Shown here one piece after another: positions 46,744 to 58,499 of a stretch of 64,000 nt of DNA. The position numbers and the translations under genes are program-made. The first letter of the stretch is position 1; every line of letters begins with the position of its first letter. The notes below the pieces were generated by a model. The model was not told where the DNA came from. It did no database searches and saw only the letters and a list, made by a program, of their open reading frames with translations. The stretch covers positions 2,294,001 through 2,358,000 of the forward strand of contig OZ199839.1 in assembly GCA_964304625.1 (NCBI GenBank). Direction: 5' to 3'. The DNA is from Kudoa neothunni. Taxonomy: Eukaryota > Cnidaria.

Positions 46744-49617
46744 TTAGAGTTTTCTCTTGGTCGGACGACCGGCAACTTTACCAACCTTTTTAATGATAGG
46801 CTTTTTGGAAGGACTTGATTTTTTCGGCGAATCTTTTTTAGTCGCTCTAGAACTAGAGGCAGGACGACCTCTTTTACCAGTTGACGATTTTTCCCTGGAG
46901 GGAACCTTGGAGGTTTTCTTGGTAGTCTTGCCACTGGTGGCGGCGGTGTTTTTTGATTTTTTAGCAACAGCTTGAGTGTTTTTAGTTGGCTTTGATTTTC
47001 TGGGTTTCCTTCCAACGGGTTTTTTAGCTGGTACAGGTTTGTTGGGGGTGACTTTAGGAGATGCCTTGATGCGACTACTTCTCCTTTTATCACCACTGCT
47101 AGTGGCAGCATCGGTGGATGGAGCAGATGGAGTTTCAACAACGGCAGCAGTAGCCACAGCATGTGTATCTTGAGTAGGCTCAATTTCCACCCCAGAAGAT
47201 TTGTGTTTTTTGGTTTGTTTGGAGGCGGAATCAGTTTCGCTACTACGCGAGTTAGTGGTAGTATCACCGCTGGTGTGTTGCACTTTACGCTTACGTGAGG
47301 TTTTTTCGCTAACAATGCTGGATACACCCAGCTCGATAGATTGTATGTCTGTGACATCTATCTGGGTATCAATGGGTTGCTGGTTATCATCAACTTCAAC
47401 GTTTGCAATGAGGTTATCAGACATGGTAGACGGATTTTGAAAAAATAACGATGTTCTTCGGGACGATAGTCTTCGTGGCGAAGTATAATGATAGCCGGGT
47501 TTAGATCTATTATTAGTGGTTGGATTTGTATTAGGATTAGTGTTTGGCGCCCGAACCAAGGCATTATCATGGTGAATAATTTCAGTTTGATTTGAGTTAG
47601 ATTTGAGGGTGGATTTTTCCGATTTTAACTTGGCTCTCTCGTCCGACCAAATTTTTCTATCCATACTATTAGATTTTTTGCGTAGTAGATTTGGGGTTTT
47701 GAGGGGTTTGTCAATTGAGCTTTTAAGGTCGTTGCTTGCTGAATATAAATTTTCTTTATTGACAGCTGTAAGTCGTTTGAGGTACGAGTGGCGTCCAGTT
47801 GTAACACGGTTGTTGGGGGTTGAGGTGTATGTTTTTTTGTTGACACTAGGTGACATCACATTGCTACGATAGAGTGGGGGTTTTGTTGGGCAGTTATTAC
47901 TAGTGACAGCAGGGGATGGCGATTGAGAAATAACAATGGGTTCATTGTCGAAATAGTTGGCTATATTACGCAATGAGGCTATCGACAAAGCGTCACCATG
48001 CTCACAGTCACCAATAACTTTCGAGCACAATTTACCAAAGTTTAAAAATTTTCCAACCACCTCATCAGGTATAACATTCATCAGCTTGACACTGTTGATC
48101 ATACTGTCTTCAATGGCGAGTATGGAATCCTCGCCGGCATTAGCTATATCATTGTAACAGTCGTAGAAATTGGCCGATAAACCAACTATAAATTTGAGCG
48201 CAACCTCAAAGGACAACAAACTGTTTTTTATCACATCAAACAATAATTTATGACGATTGTTGCTTAAATCCGCATTATCACATCCGTTCCCTGTAAAGGA
48301 GAATAGAGAGGAATTTTTTGATCTGCTTCCGCGAGTAAATGACGCAACAGGGGATAGTGGTTTTGTTTCATTTAACGACAAATCATTGAGCAATAATTTG
48401 GACGCCAACTCTTCGCGAATACTAGGCATATTAGATTGGTTGGCCTCGTTTTGAATAGTAGTGAAAAAATCATGCACATTCTCGATAGTGGATACCATTG
48501 AGGAGTGTGTAGCACCACCATCGATCGAGAATTGTGAAACCACAGGAGTCACAAGCTTTTTTTTTGTAATTTCAGAAGGATCGTCAACTTCAGAGTTAAC
48601 AACTGAGATAGACGCTAACCTAGATTTAGATTTAGATTTGGAGGAATTAAGGTTATGAATCGCAGGATGGGATTGTTTCAAGGGTGAACCCACACACTCA
48701 GGGCCAGAGCCAAAGCCAAAGCTAGGGAGGGAATTAACATTTTGAGCGGAATTCAAAAACCGCTTCGCATCATTCAACATCGGCGACGTACATTTGGTCG
48801 GTTCAAAGCGACATTTGTAAACATTACCAATGTTTGAATCGATAACATTTCGATCGCCTTTGGACATTCTCAATATGTGACGTTGATATGCAATAAATGG
48901 ACGATGATTTGAAGTGTCAGTAATGACTTTTTCGTTAAATTCAATATCATCACTTAGATTGTGACCATTTTCAACCAGCTTAATCTTACAAGGACTGTGT
49001 GTCTGTGGTGTTTTAAAAGGGGAACACTTCGAAGTTGATCCCCTAACCGTTTTAAGCGGAGAACACGACGAAAACAACCCTGAGTTTTTCGGACGCGGGG
49101 AACTCAACAATGCAGAGAAATGTCTTCTTGATACAACTGGAAGTCTACTTTTTTTGGATAATTCCGTGTTGCTGTCTCCGATTTTTTTGTCGACGACGAC
49201 GGAGGCTGGAGTGCCACTTCCGTTGCCACCAACCATTGATGATAGAGACTTGGATTGATGTGGGTCAGGTTTAGTTGAAGCATTCTCATTGGGATGATCA
49301 ATTGGTGTTTGAAGACGAGATGAAAATGGTGTGGACACCTTTGGAAAATTGAAATCCTGTGAATGAAACGTGCAGAGCGAATGCTTGTTTCTATCAAATG
49401 TTTGAGTGTTATTAGACTCGTTCCTACTGTTCGAGACAGGTGGTGTCGAGGTGGAGGAACTGGAACTCTTTTTGGTGGTGTACACCAATGATGATTTGAC
49501 TTCATCCTGTAGATCACTCACATTCGACGAAGAATGACAAAACTGACGTGTTCTTTTTGGAATTGGCGTAGTCTTGTGGACGTAAACAGGCTGGTTTCTA
49601 GATTGATTGCTTTTCAT
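46744..49617 (-). CDS. 957-residue Ser/Lys-rich nuclear-type protein with CDK sites and AT-hooks, unrecognised
   Basis: An intron-free frame starting at the ATG 49617 (MKSNQSRNQPVYVHK); an upstream coding exon cannot be excluded. The N-terminal third is disordered, with several proline-directed sites of the CDK type clustered together: SSPRPK, CSPLK, CSPFK, SPCK. A central stretch of about 110 residues (around 47910-48250: LLFDVIKNSLLSFEVALKF, NFYDCYNDIANAGEDSILAI, NFGKLCSKVIGD) looks helical and globular. The last 200 residues are basic and Ala/Ser/Pro/Lys-rich like a linker-histone tail, with AT-hook-like GRKPRK, GKRGRP and AGRPTKRK and an SSRIKASP motif. This suggests a cell-cycle-regulated chromatin or DNA-binding protein. 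I do not recognise an ortholog. Being the only long intronless gene here, it could be a retrogene. Confidence 0.75.
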   Translation of the reverse strand: MKSNQSRNQPVYVHKTTPIPKRTRQFCHSSSNVSDLQDEVKSSLVYTTKKSSSSSTSTPPVSNSRNESNNTQTFDRNKHSLCTFHSQDFNFPKVSTPFSSRLQTPIDHPNENASTKPDPHQSKSLSSMVGGNGSGTPASVVVDKKIGDSNTELSKKSRLPVVSRRHFSALLSSPRPKNSGLFSSCSPLKTVRGSTSKCSPFKTPQTHSPCKIKLVENGHNLSDDIEFNEKVITDTSNHRPFIAYQRHILRMSKGDRNVIDSNIGNVYKCRFEPTKCTSPMLNDAKRFLNSAQNVNSLPSFGFGSGPECVGSPLKQSHPAIHNLNSSKSKSKSRLASISVVNSEVDDPSEITKKKLVTPVVSQFSIDGGATHSSMVSTIENVHDFFTTIQNEANQSNMPSIREELASKLLLNDLSLNETKPLSPVASFTRGSRSKNSSLFSFTGNGCDNADLSNNRHKLLFDVIKNSLLSFEVALKFIVGLSANFYDCYNDIANAGEDSILAIEDSMINSVKLMNVIPDEVVGKFLNFGKLCSKVIGDCEHGDALSIASLRNIANYFDNEPIVISQSPSPAVTSNNCPTKPPLYRSNVMSPSVNKKTYTSTPNNRVTTGRHSYLKRLTAVNKENLYSASNDLKSSIDKPLKTPNLLRKKSNSMDRKIWSDERAKLKSEKSTLKSNSNQTEIIHHDNALVRAPNTNPNTNPTTNNRSKPGYHYTSPRRLSSRRTSLFFQNPSTMSDNLIANVEVDDNQQPIDTQIDVTDIQSIELGVSSIVSEKTSRKRKVQHTSGDTTTNSRSSETDSASKQTKKHKSSGVEIEPTQDTHAVATAAVVETPSAPSTDAATSSGDKRRSSRIKASPKVTPNKPVPAKKPVGRKPRKSKPTKNTQAVAKKSKNTAATSGKTTKKTSKVPSREKSSTGKRGRPASSSRATKKDSPKKSSPSKKPIIKKVGKVAGRPTKRKL

Positions 49618-52600
49618 TGAATCCGCTGGTTGCAAGCTAGAATTTGCTACTATTCCTCAAAAGAAGTCAATATTAATTATAACAATTCAAAAATACTATA
49701 ATCGGAGCGAGAATCACAATAAATAACAACCAAAACTCAACAGATACCACCTTACGAGGATTGACGCCGACTCTAGATGAGTTTAACGCCTTGTCGCTGG
49801 CGGGATTTTTTGAAAGCGCTCAACTTCTCCCATTGATCCAATATTTCGCCAAAAATAAATTATTCTACACATAAAACGTCTAATCAACAAGTGTATTACA
49901 TTCAACTATTGTGAAACCTCTATATAATTTATCCGCCATCTGATTTTGATCACATGATTGGTCATTTTGATCAAATTGTAATATATTTTAGTTAAATTAT
50001 GCGTATTCTCTATATATTCTAAACACATTAAAAAAGATTTTTTGTGAAAAAGTTGAAATTGTTCATTTAAATAACGCCAACAATGCACACACTCTGGACA
50101 ATGACAATTAACCGAGGTTTGTGTTCATGATCAAAGTACAGGAAGTTTTGTCAAATTCATTACGCTATATAGCTAATGGTGGTGCAGCAATGAACATTTT
50201 TTCACTGAGAACTAAATTCTTTGGGCTGCCTCTTTGTCGACTTTGTTCGTATAATCCTCGTATAATTATCTAATTATTATGACAACTTCTCATCTTCATT
50301 TTATTTGCCGAAGAATTTGTTTTTGGTATTAATTAAGGTGTTTGTTTAAAATATCGAATTGACGAAATGTTATAACGATGATTTCATGCGGCTCATGCAA
50401 CTCAGTTGAGTGAGCGCGCTGCTAATCGAGTTTTCCATGTTTCAATTTGCAGTAACAAATAGATGGTCGTACGCAATGTCTCAGTATAACATAAAATAAT
50501 CAATCTAGAGAAAATTTAACATATGCTCTATGAACTCTATAACATAAAATGTTAATCTAATTTGAATTTTGAAAAACTCAATTATTCATAGTCTATGTAT
50601 TGTGTGTTGGGCGCAATTTTGACTCGCATATGGTGAATTTTTTAACAAGTAATATTATGAATCATGCGTCAACGGCCGGTAATAAATACTTTTAATTCTA
50701 TTGTGAAAGCTGAATTTATAAAATATGATCAAAAATTAGCGAATAATAAACCAAGCGATAAGTTTGAAACAATGAATATTTTTAATATAAAATCGGGATC
50801 ACTATTAAATCTATTATAATAATATTAACTAATTTTTTAACGTCATAACGATAGTTTTGTTCCAAATTAAGAAAGACTCTAGAAAAGGTGAAAATATGAA
50901 TATTGAACTAGAAGTGAGGAAATTAAGTGATATGATTATCAATAAGTTATTATCAGTATAACTAGTAAATTCCTTGATAATGCATCGTAAACAATATTGA
51001 TCTTTACAGGATGGGTTTTTGGCTTTATAAAAAGATTCCACAATTAGTGTAATACATGTTTTGTGATTCTTTGAATATAAAAAATATTCCAATCAAAATT
51101 TCCTCAAACATTAAACTAAATAAGTATGTTAGTTGGTCGAGATATAACCTGGATTTTTAATGTTTTTCGCATGCGTAAAGTTAAGTGTAATGATTTTTAT
51201 TTCCCTTTTAATTACACACTCCTATAAGTCACTGTAATTACTAGGTTGTTGGGAAAAATAAATAATTCATAAATCTGAAAAATTCCTGATCTCGTCATGT
51301 ATCATCCTTTTAAAATTTGGAAGTATTATGTGCTGAAATATATTATCAAAGTTTCTATTAGTAATGCCCATCTTGTATAGCTATAATATTATTATAGATC
51401 ATATTTTTATCGATATTTGTTGGATTGAATATATTGAAGCTTAGCGTTCGTTAAAACAAGAATACCCAACAGATTCATTAGTTAACCTCATAAATTTGTA
51501 TTGTAAAAGTCGTTAAAATCGGGAATTCAAATGTTGATTCCATCCAAATTTTTTATTTCCATCAAAAGCCCATCTATCATCTATCGTGGGGACTCTTACA
51601 ATTTAACGCTCAATGAAGACACACTTATTGCGATTATTATGAATACTGCGTAATGACTTACAATAGATACCATAATTCCATTGATAATATTTACTGTTAG
51701 TTAATGGTATTATAATAATAAGTAATTAATGTAGGATCCATGACACCATCGTTGGTTTTAACGTTAAGTGTCATAACACCGCGTCTTTTTTCCAGGATAT
51801 ATATGACTCTTTAATAATGATATTGATACTATTTCTATTTTATAATTATAAAAAGTTACAATCTTAGATTAATACGAAAACAATTAATTTGTTGACGTAG
51901 TCTATCCAAGATAACATGTTTCAATTACTTGAAATAAATTTTTATAGAAAATAGCGCGGAGTCCCAGCTCCGATAAATAGTGGATAATGGGATTTTTAGA
52001 GCTTTAGTTTTTGTATATTTTTAGAAAACAAACATTTATATAATAAAGGAAAGACAAATATAATGACCTACGGATATCGAGTAATAACAAGATAAACTCA
52101 AAATTATTGGTACTACTACTTGTACATTTTACATTATACATGAATTGAAAACAATAATTTTAATGACTAATTTTCTTTGTTGATATGTCGAGTAAAACTC
52201 ACGATTTTAACGATTAAAATTTTATTTGGAATAATTTATATTAAGTGTGGAATCCCGATCGGAGGTAATTAGATGCTGAATCTACAACTAATGTATACAC
52301 AACAGTTTGGTCATGAATACAACAATATCGTCGGTATATCTAAGAAGCAACAAGAGAGTAATTTCACGAATTATTTTACGCGTAGTTATGCTCGTCCACT
52401 AATATAATACCCAAAGAAAGGAGTTGATTAGATTTAAAAAAATATGAAAATTTTTAACCTAAAATATTTTCAAAATGAAAACAGTTATTTAAAAATAAAA
52501 TAAGATGTTTTAGAAATGGAAAACTGCAACCGCTTTCAAATAGACATTCTACTTAAAATAAAACAAGAAGTTATACTGTACCCCTGTTGAAAGAACTAAT

Positions 52601-52749
52601 CTAATAGCAAAAAAAGTACACATAACGAAAAATCGAAGAAATAATAAGAGGGTTATAAAAGTAACATCTTATAATATACATACACAGAGGCCGCCGCTAC
52701 TTATTCATAATCACGCAACACAAAACCCATTTTTGAGTTAGAAGGGGAC
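49618..52749. other. intergenic, no supported gene
   Basis: About 3 kb of AT-rich sequence between two minus-strand genes. Frames such as 50829-51092 (minus) lack family or splice support. The left end is the promoter side of the 957-residue gene. Confidence 0.45.
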
Positions 52750-53918
52750 TTAGCTGTTGATTTTTTCGAGTGTCAAAAACGATGTAGGAGGAAAATAGCT
52801 GGCATATGATGTGGAATTGATATCAGAGAAACCGGTGATGGAGAACGGATACAAGAAACCACAGTAAGGGTAAATTGAGCTGTTCCTCATTACTTTCTAA
52901 AGTGGCATCAATTAACAATGATCCAATAATTTGAGTCGTATGACCAATGACTAATGTCAAATGGTGACTGAAGTTACCTGTCTGAACTTGAAATAAACAT
53001 CTCCAGTGAGCATAGAATCGCTCCCAGCCTGATGTTGAGTACCACTTCTCGCGATTTCCAGCGAGGATGCAGTTGCGCCAAGACTGCCTTTCTTATCGTC
53101 CACAGCATGGATAATGTACCTTATGTCATAAGCATAGGGGAAGTACATTCGAAGGTAGGCCATAAAATTGTTGTATTTGTAAGGTATATTGTGACCAAGG
53201 CACATTTTTAACAGATAGGCAAGATCGATACCACTACTCGAAATTACAAGATTCACCTCATTATCACTTGGAATACCCGTGAAATGTAACCCATGTGTAT
53301 TTGATGTTCATAATGAGGCCGGATTTGATAAATATTTCCGCGAACCTACAGTGATCGATTCCATCATTGACGTGTCGATCAAATTTGATATTGCTTTTGG
53401 TGAGAAGATCAATTGAGTCTTTGTTATGAAGATGCTTCCTAAATTAGAAATGTTCCAAATATACCACCGCCCATTGTAGTAACGATAACTACTTGTTATC
53501 ATATTTGAAATTGAATTGCCAAGTTGAACCGCCGGGTGCATTGCATCCATTTTCATCATAAAAGCAAAATCCCAGCTGGATAATTTCAGACGAATTCACC
53601 GATAGGGCCGAAGAATAATATGTGTTCAAATTCTCATGCAGAAATGCACTATCTGCCCTTTGCGGTTTTACCACAGTGCCTGGAAATTCGGTATCCTAAA
53701 ACACACATCAATTATTCATATCAATAAATAGTTTACGAATAGAATTATTCCATAAAATAACTAATAATTACTAACGATATCACTGTGTACTTCTGAGAAA
53801 TAGCTTTCAACCTTTCAAACTCTTCCTCAAGGTTGTCCTCCCACACATCGGTTATTATACGTTGGTTTGGAGGGGGAGGATGAAAATAAGTTGTCATATA
53901 GTTGTCCAGTTGTGCCAT
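52750..53918 (-). CDS. CNOT7: CCR4-NOT complex deadenylase, CNOT7/CNOT8 (CAF1/POP2) homolog
   Basis: Catalytic 3'-5' poly(A) nuclease of the CCR4-NOT complex, acting in mRNA deadenylation and decay. Five exons on the minus strand: 53772-53918, 53493-53695, 53277-53438, 52978-53236 and 52750-52896. All phases agree and give 305 residues (vertebrate CNOT7 is about 285). The DEDD active site is complete: DTEFPG (about residues 50-55), the SGIDLAYL aspartate (about 175) and HQAGSDS (about 239-245). Other family blocks are IIQLGFCFYDENG, STWQFNFKY, DSIDLLTKSNIKF and YPYCGFLY. It carries an extra N-terminal stretch (MAQLDNYMTTYFHPPPPNQ) and a serine/threonine-rich C-terminus. Introns are 40-81 nt. 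CNOT7 versus CNOT8 cannot be decided. Confidence 0.94.
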
Positions 53919-56403
53919 TTCATTCTCATATATCTAACCAAATTGGAAATAATTCGCCACAATACGTAATCACTATTTGGTTGTAATCCCAAGGGTTGTT
54001 AGGCTGACCTTGATACATTATGCAATTTTTATTTGCTTCTAGTGATAATGAAACGTAAAATTATTAACGCTGCTACGTCGCAAACTAAGATCTATAAACG
54101 AGCCGACTCAATACGAGAATTATAATGGGGCCGACCCTATCTTTGCCCTATAAACATACCGCATTCCTATGGATACTTAATTTTTCAATGAAATTTATTA
54201 ATTTTTTTTAATTTATTTCCCAACCCAAATGTTTAATAACGTTGATACTCTGGTACGATTTATTTATGGTTATCAGCTGTCGTGTATATTCGTCGATTGG
54301 TCCCACTTTGTTTAACAGGTCTTCTCGAAAAATATAATTGTGTACAACCTACGATCTTTAACCTTATAATTATTCATTTTATTTTTATCTCATTAAAATG
54401 TGTAGTTGTCTTGTAAAGTTTGTAGGCTGCAATTTTTCAAATTTATCACCTGAGTCTGGTTAAATGTATGTGTCAGTGCTGCCGGCCCAAACCAGACAAA
54501 TCAGAATTTCTTCTAAAAACTGAATTAATGTCTAATTACATGTATAAATATTACGTTAATTCATAATCAACTCGGAAACTTCAAATTTATGACACATTTG
54601 GTTGATGTGTTGAAAAATTTTCTCATTAGAATGAGATTATCTAATGTACAGCACAACACTCTATTTCTTCTGATGTTTTCGATAAAATTAGAAGAGAAAA
54701 TGCTCTTTCAGAAGTAGTATTATCAGAGCTAGAGGAAGTAGAGATGTGCTGTATTTTCCGATAGAATCGAAATTTATTTGCCGACAAACAATGGCCAAAA
54801 AGCGATTGTTAATAATTTAATCAAACAAACTTAGTTTTTGAGTCTATTAAATTCGTTTAATTTCAAACAATTGTATTACAGTCTTTCGTTCAATTTTTGA
54901 ATAACACAAAACAACTATATCTATATCTAGATGAGGTTTTATTTATATGTGTGACCATTCATTCATTCAGTAAAATTGAGAAAAATTAGTCGAGTAGATA
55001 ATATTTAGTTAGATTTTAATTTGTTTAGGTAATAACTAAAATTAGGATTTTTCGACAATTGATGACAAACACTTGTAATGATAACTTAGCGTTGGATATC
55101 GCCAATGTCAGAACCTTTTTTTAAAATCAATCACTAAAATCTCTTCGTAATAATTTCAAAATGGTTTGAGGTAATGATAAACCTGTCTTGTCGCTAGTAA
55201 TGGTAACAAATCCAAAATGTTGGTTTTAATGGGAGGCGTAATATTTAAAAATGTGTTCATTTTGAGAAATTTTCGACATGTTTTTAAGCTCAATTTTTAT
55301 ATTACTTGGGCTTTAAGAATTATTAAAATTTCTAATTGTATCTTGCGTTTGGTGAACTTATATTGCAGATATTTTAATTTGAAATAAAGCGTTGTTCAAA
55401 GTATAAAATTATCTACTCGAAGACTTCTCGTGGTGAAATCAGCAACGATTAAATTCCTTTTTTTTGTGTGAATTTTCAATAACTCATTGTCTTTAAAACA
55501 TTGTTTTGTTATTGTTCGGTCGTTCGATGAACAAGAGCAAAAATTGGAAAAAAGTGCAAAATAAAACACGGTTTTCAACGTTATTGCGCACGCAATACAT
55601 ATACGATGTCAGTTTCTGCGCCAAATGACTTGGTCTGGTGAAAGAATTTTTGATTTTAACCATTGGAATAGAGTTAATAAGAAATTAAATAATTAGATAG
55701 GATTTGTATGAGATTTAAATAATGCTTGACTTTCGGTTGAATTTAGCCTGTTGTTGTTGGGTGTAGCAAAAATGCCTCGTGTCACGATTCATCCTAAAAG
55801 TTAAAAAACTATTTCAGAACTTACATTAAGTTTTATTAGAATCGATCCATTTGACACAATATGTCACAATAATCATCACAATTTTAGTAATTTATAAATT
55901 TGCCATGATATTTTAAAAATAAAATCACCATTTTTAATTTGGTGATAATGAGTGTTGAAGATAAATTAAAGTGTAAATCACTTAACGATTTCCACCAAAA
56001 ACAAGATGAATTTCTTAAAAATAAACGATACATGATACATGGTACATGATGGAGGAAATTTTGGATTTAATTTTTAATGCAAAAATAAAAAAAAACATTG
56101 AGGGGAACATTGAAAAGTGGACAAACGTAATTATTTATAGTGGGGAAGTTTAAGTGTATATTATTTTTAAATTATAAGAAGTAATTAATTAATTATTTAA
56201 TTCCAATGAAAAAATTTTCATCGTAAATTATTTTAAAATAGATGGAGAAAATTAGTTTTTACTTACAATTGGCTTTTCTAAATGTGTCTTAACTTCTAAT
56301 CAAGGTTTCTCTTAAATTATTTTTTAAAAGTGTTACGTATAATTGATATCTACCGATATACTCATATCAACTCGAGTAGTAGACGCGAATTTTTCAACGT
56401 TAA
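53919..56403. other. intergenic, no supported gene
   Basis: AT-rich. A coding-like phrase on the plus strand at about 54655-54765 (SSDVFDKIRRENALSE, VVLSELEEVEMCC) has no start or splice support and may be a transposon-derived fragment. Confidence 0.4.
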
Positions 56404-57541
56404 TCTACTATATATTAAGCTTGAGTGTCCGTGTGTGTGTCAGCAAGTACGTATGTGAGTCATACAATATTTTCCTTATAAGGACACATTTATGATTTTT
56501 TTAGATCACAATGTTTAAAAAATCTTTAAATAGTTTTCACATTTCCATATGTTCCATAAAGTGTTTAGAAAATAATGATTTAGTCGATTCAAAGTTTTTC
56601 TGTCGGAGTACTTGCGTTCGACAATAGGATTAACACCTGCTTACAACCGACCGACCGACCGACCGACCCGCTGCTCATGGTCGGTTGAAGCTAATTTTCT
56701 CCTTTATATATTCTATCAAATGTTGATTAACTGCTGCTGCTATCTGACTTTTTATATAATGTTGGTGTGTATATTTCGGGGTTTGCGCATATACACTCCT
56801 TATTTGTGGAATTTTAACGTATTTGACTTGATAAACACATTTTGAAGGTTCTATTAAGTGTTTTAGATATGATAAAAAATCTGTATATGTTTCATGAATA
56901 ACGAATTTGTGGAGAACGTTACAATTACATTCAATGAAGTATTATAATGGAAATACTGCGTCCGTAGATTTCATTGAAATCGTTCGCTAAGTTTAACTTT
57001 CCGTGATTACATTCAATGCAGTGTGGTTGTGTTTTTATTTCACCCAATTATTTTAATTGTTTTTGTTGAAGTTGATATCATTTGTGGCTGGTTATAGGGA
57101 AAAGTGCGTTAAGCTCTCACCGGGCCAAGGAATATTAGTTTAAGCAAAAAATTACTTTTCTTCTATATATTTTTCTATTTATTATTTCCCATAAACAATG
57201 GTGCACACAGTTATCCAACCGGGCCAAAAATAACGTTTAGGGTAACATTTTAACGGGATTTAAATAATTCAGGAATGCAAAAAAATACGACACTGACAAT
57301 AAATTATTTAGCGTTGGTGCCGGGTCATGAAATTTTTAATGGGCACCGAGATTGATACTTTCCTTCATGGAAATGATCATAATTTAAATTTTGCTAATCC
57401 AAATCGTTCAAGTATCACTTAAAAATTTTTAGTTATTTTTCGTCTATGGGTTAATTTGAAACTTCGATATATTTTTTGAATATTATTTAGAGACGAATCT
57501 ATGCTTATTATTTCCAAGCAACGCTGAGTAGTTCTCACTAG
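56404..57541 (+). mobile_element. Helitron-like non-autonomous element, copy A2
   Basis: Starts A|TCTACTATATATTAAGC and ends TCTCACTAG|T after a CCAAGCAACGCTGAG segment. Co-linear with 1751-2629 but about 260 bp longer, with an extra internal block near 57060-57330. It also contains an expanded CCGA tetranucleotide run at about 56646-56667 absent from A1. No coding capacity. Confidence 0.68.
56646..56667. repeat. CCGA microsatellite inside Helitron A2
   Basis: About five tandem CCGA units at a position where copy A1 has none. Confidence 0.85.
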
Positions 57542-58327
57542 TATTTTAATATAAACAGAATAATTAGATCTTTGAAATATTTTATAGATAATTTGATTAA
57601 TTTAAAAATTTTTAAATACACTTTTAAAATTGAGTCTATAATATTTATAAATATTTTAGAAACGTGATTTTAATTTTTGAATTTTATCTAAAGTATGTGT
57701 CTATCTACACGGTATATAATATTCAGGTGTCGTTTGCGGAACAATATTAAATTACTTTCGACTATAAAGGGAAATGGTGGTCAATACCAATTAAATAGAG
57801 TATATTCTGAATAATTAAAGCCGTAAACAATTTGTAAGTAAGAGTAGCTGAATTCAAATATTAAACTGCGCACGCATTCTAAATAGATTAAAATTTGGCA
57901 CTGGCTATAACAACAGATAGGAATATCTACAAAAATAAACCTCGTATCAAAATTTTAATTTCATTAATACATATAACATACATTAAATAAATTATTTTTA
58001 AATAAATTTATAAGAGAAAATAAATTAGTTGACTTTTACCAATCAATAAATTTGCCCATTAGACGTGAATAAAGTTATAATTTTCTCAAGGGATATGTAT
58101 CTATAATGGTATTTAAATAACTTTGGTTATAATTAGTGTAATTTCATATAAAAATTACACTAATTATGGTTGAATTTATTAATAGAATTAGCGAGCATGG
58201 TAAAAATACCCTAATGCGTTCCATTTTGTGTCTGTCAGTTCCATTATATTTTCTTAATCAATTATATTATAAAAAGTGGATTTAACTGTTTTTCTGTTCT
58301 ATAAAAATGAGCAGGGAAATTATTATA
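57542..58327. other. intergenic with a strong hairpin
   Basis: No gene seen. It contains a perfect 16 bp inverted repeat at 58129-58167. Confidence 0.5.
58129..58167. repeat. perfect 16 bp inverted repeat
   Basis: The arm ATAATTAGTGTAATTT is followed after 7 bases by its exact reverse complement. It could be the remnant of a tiny inverted-repeat element or a hairpin. Flanking duplication not evident. Confidence 0.8.
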
Positions 58328-58329
58328 TA

Positions 58330-58488
58330 ATGGATATATATTTCATCGTATATTTTATTGTATGTATACTTTATGTGAATTCAAATTGCTCATCTTCGTT
58401 TTTAGGCAATCCAAGGACTGTTGTTGGATCGGAATTCTTAGGTCGCCCTGCAGTTTTTATTTTCGAGAGAAATTTTAAATTTATATAA
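58330..58488 (+). CDS. possible short secreted peptide
   Basis: The ATG at 58330 gives MDIYFIVYFIVCILYVNSNC, a good signal-peptide shape, then a short region with FLGNPRTVVGSEFLGRPAVF before the stop. AATAAA follows within 10 bases of the stop. An alternative reading treats GTGAATTC...TTTTTAG (58375-58405) as a 31-nt intron. Small size makes chance plausible. Confidence 0.3.
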   Translation: MDIYFIVYFIVCILYVNSNCSSSFLGNPRTVVGSEFLGRPAVFIFERNFKFI

Positions 58489-58499
58489 AATTAATAAAA

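Noticed and set aside
46757-48658. Many plus-strand and alternate minus-strand frames over the 957-residue gene
   Set aside because: They are shadows of a long biased-composition gene and show no domain or start context.
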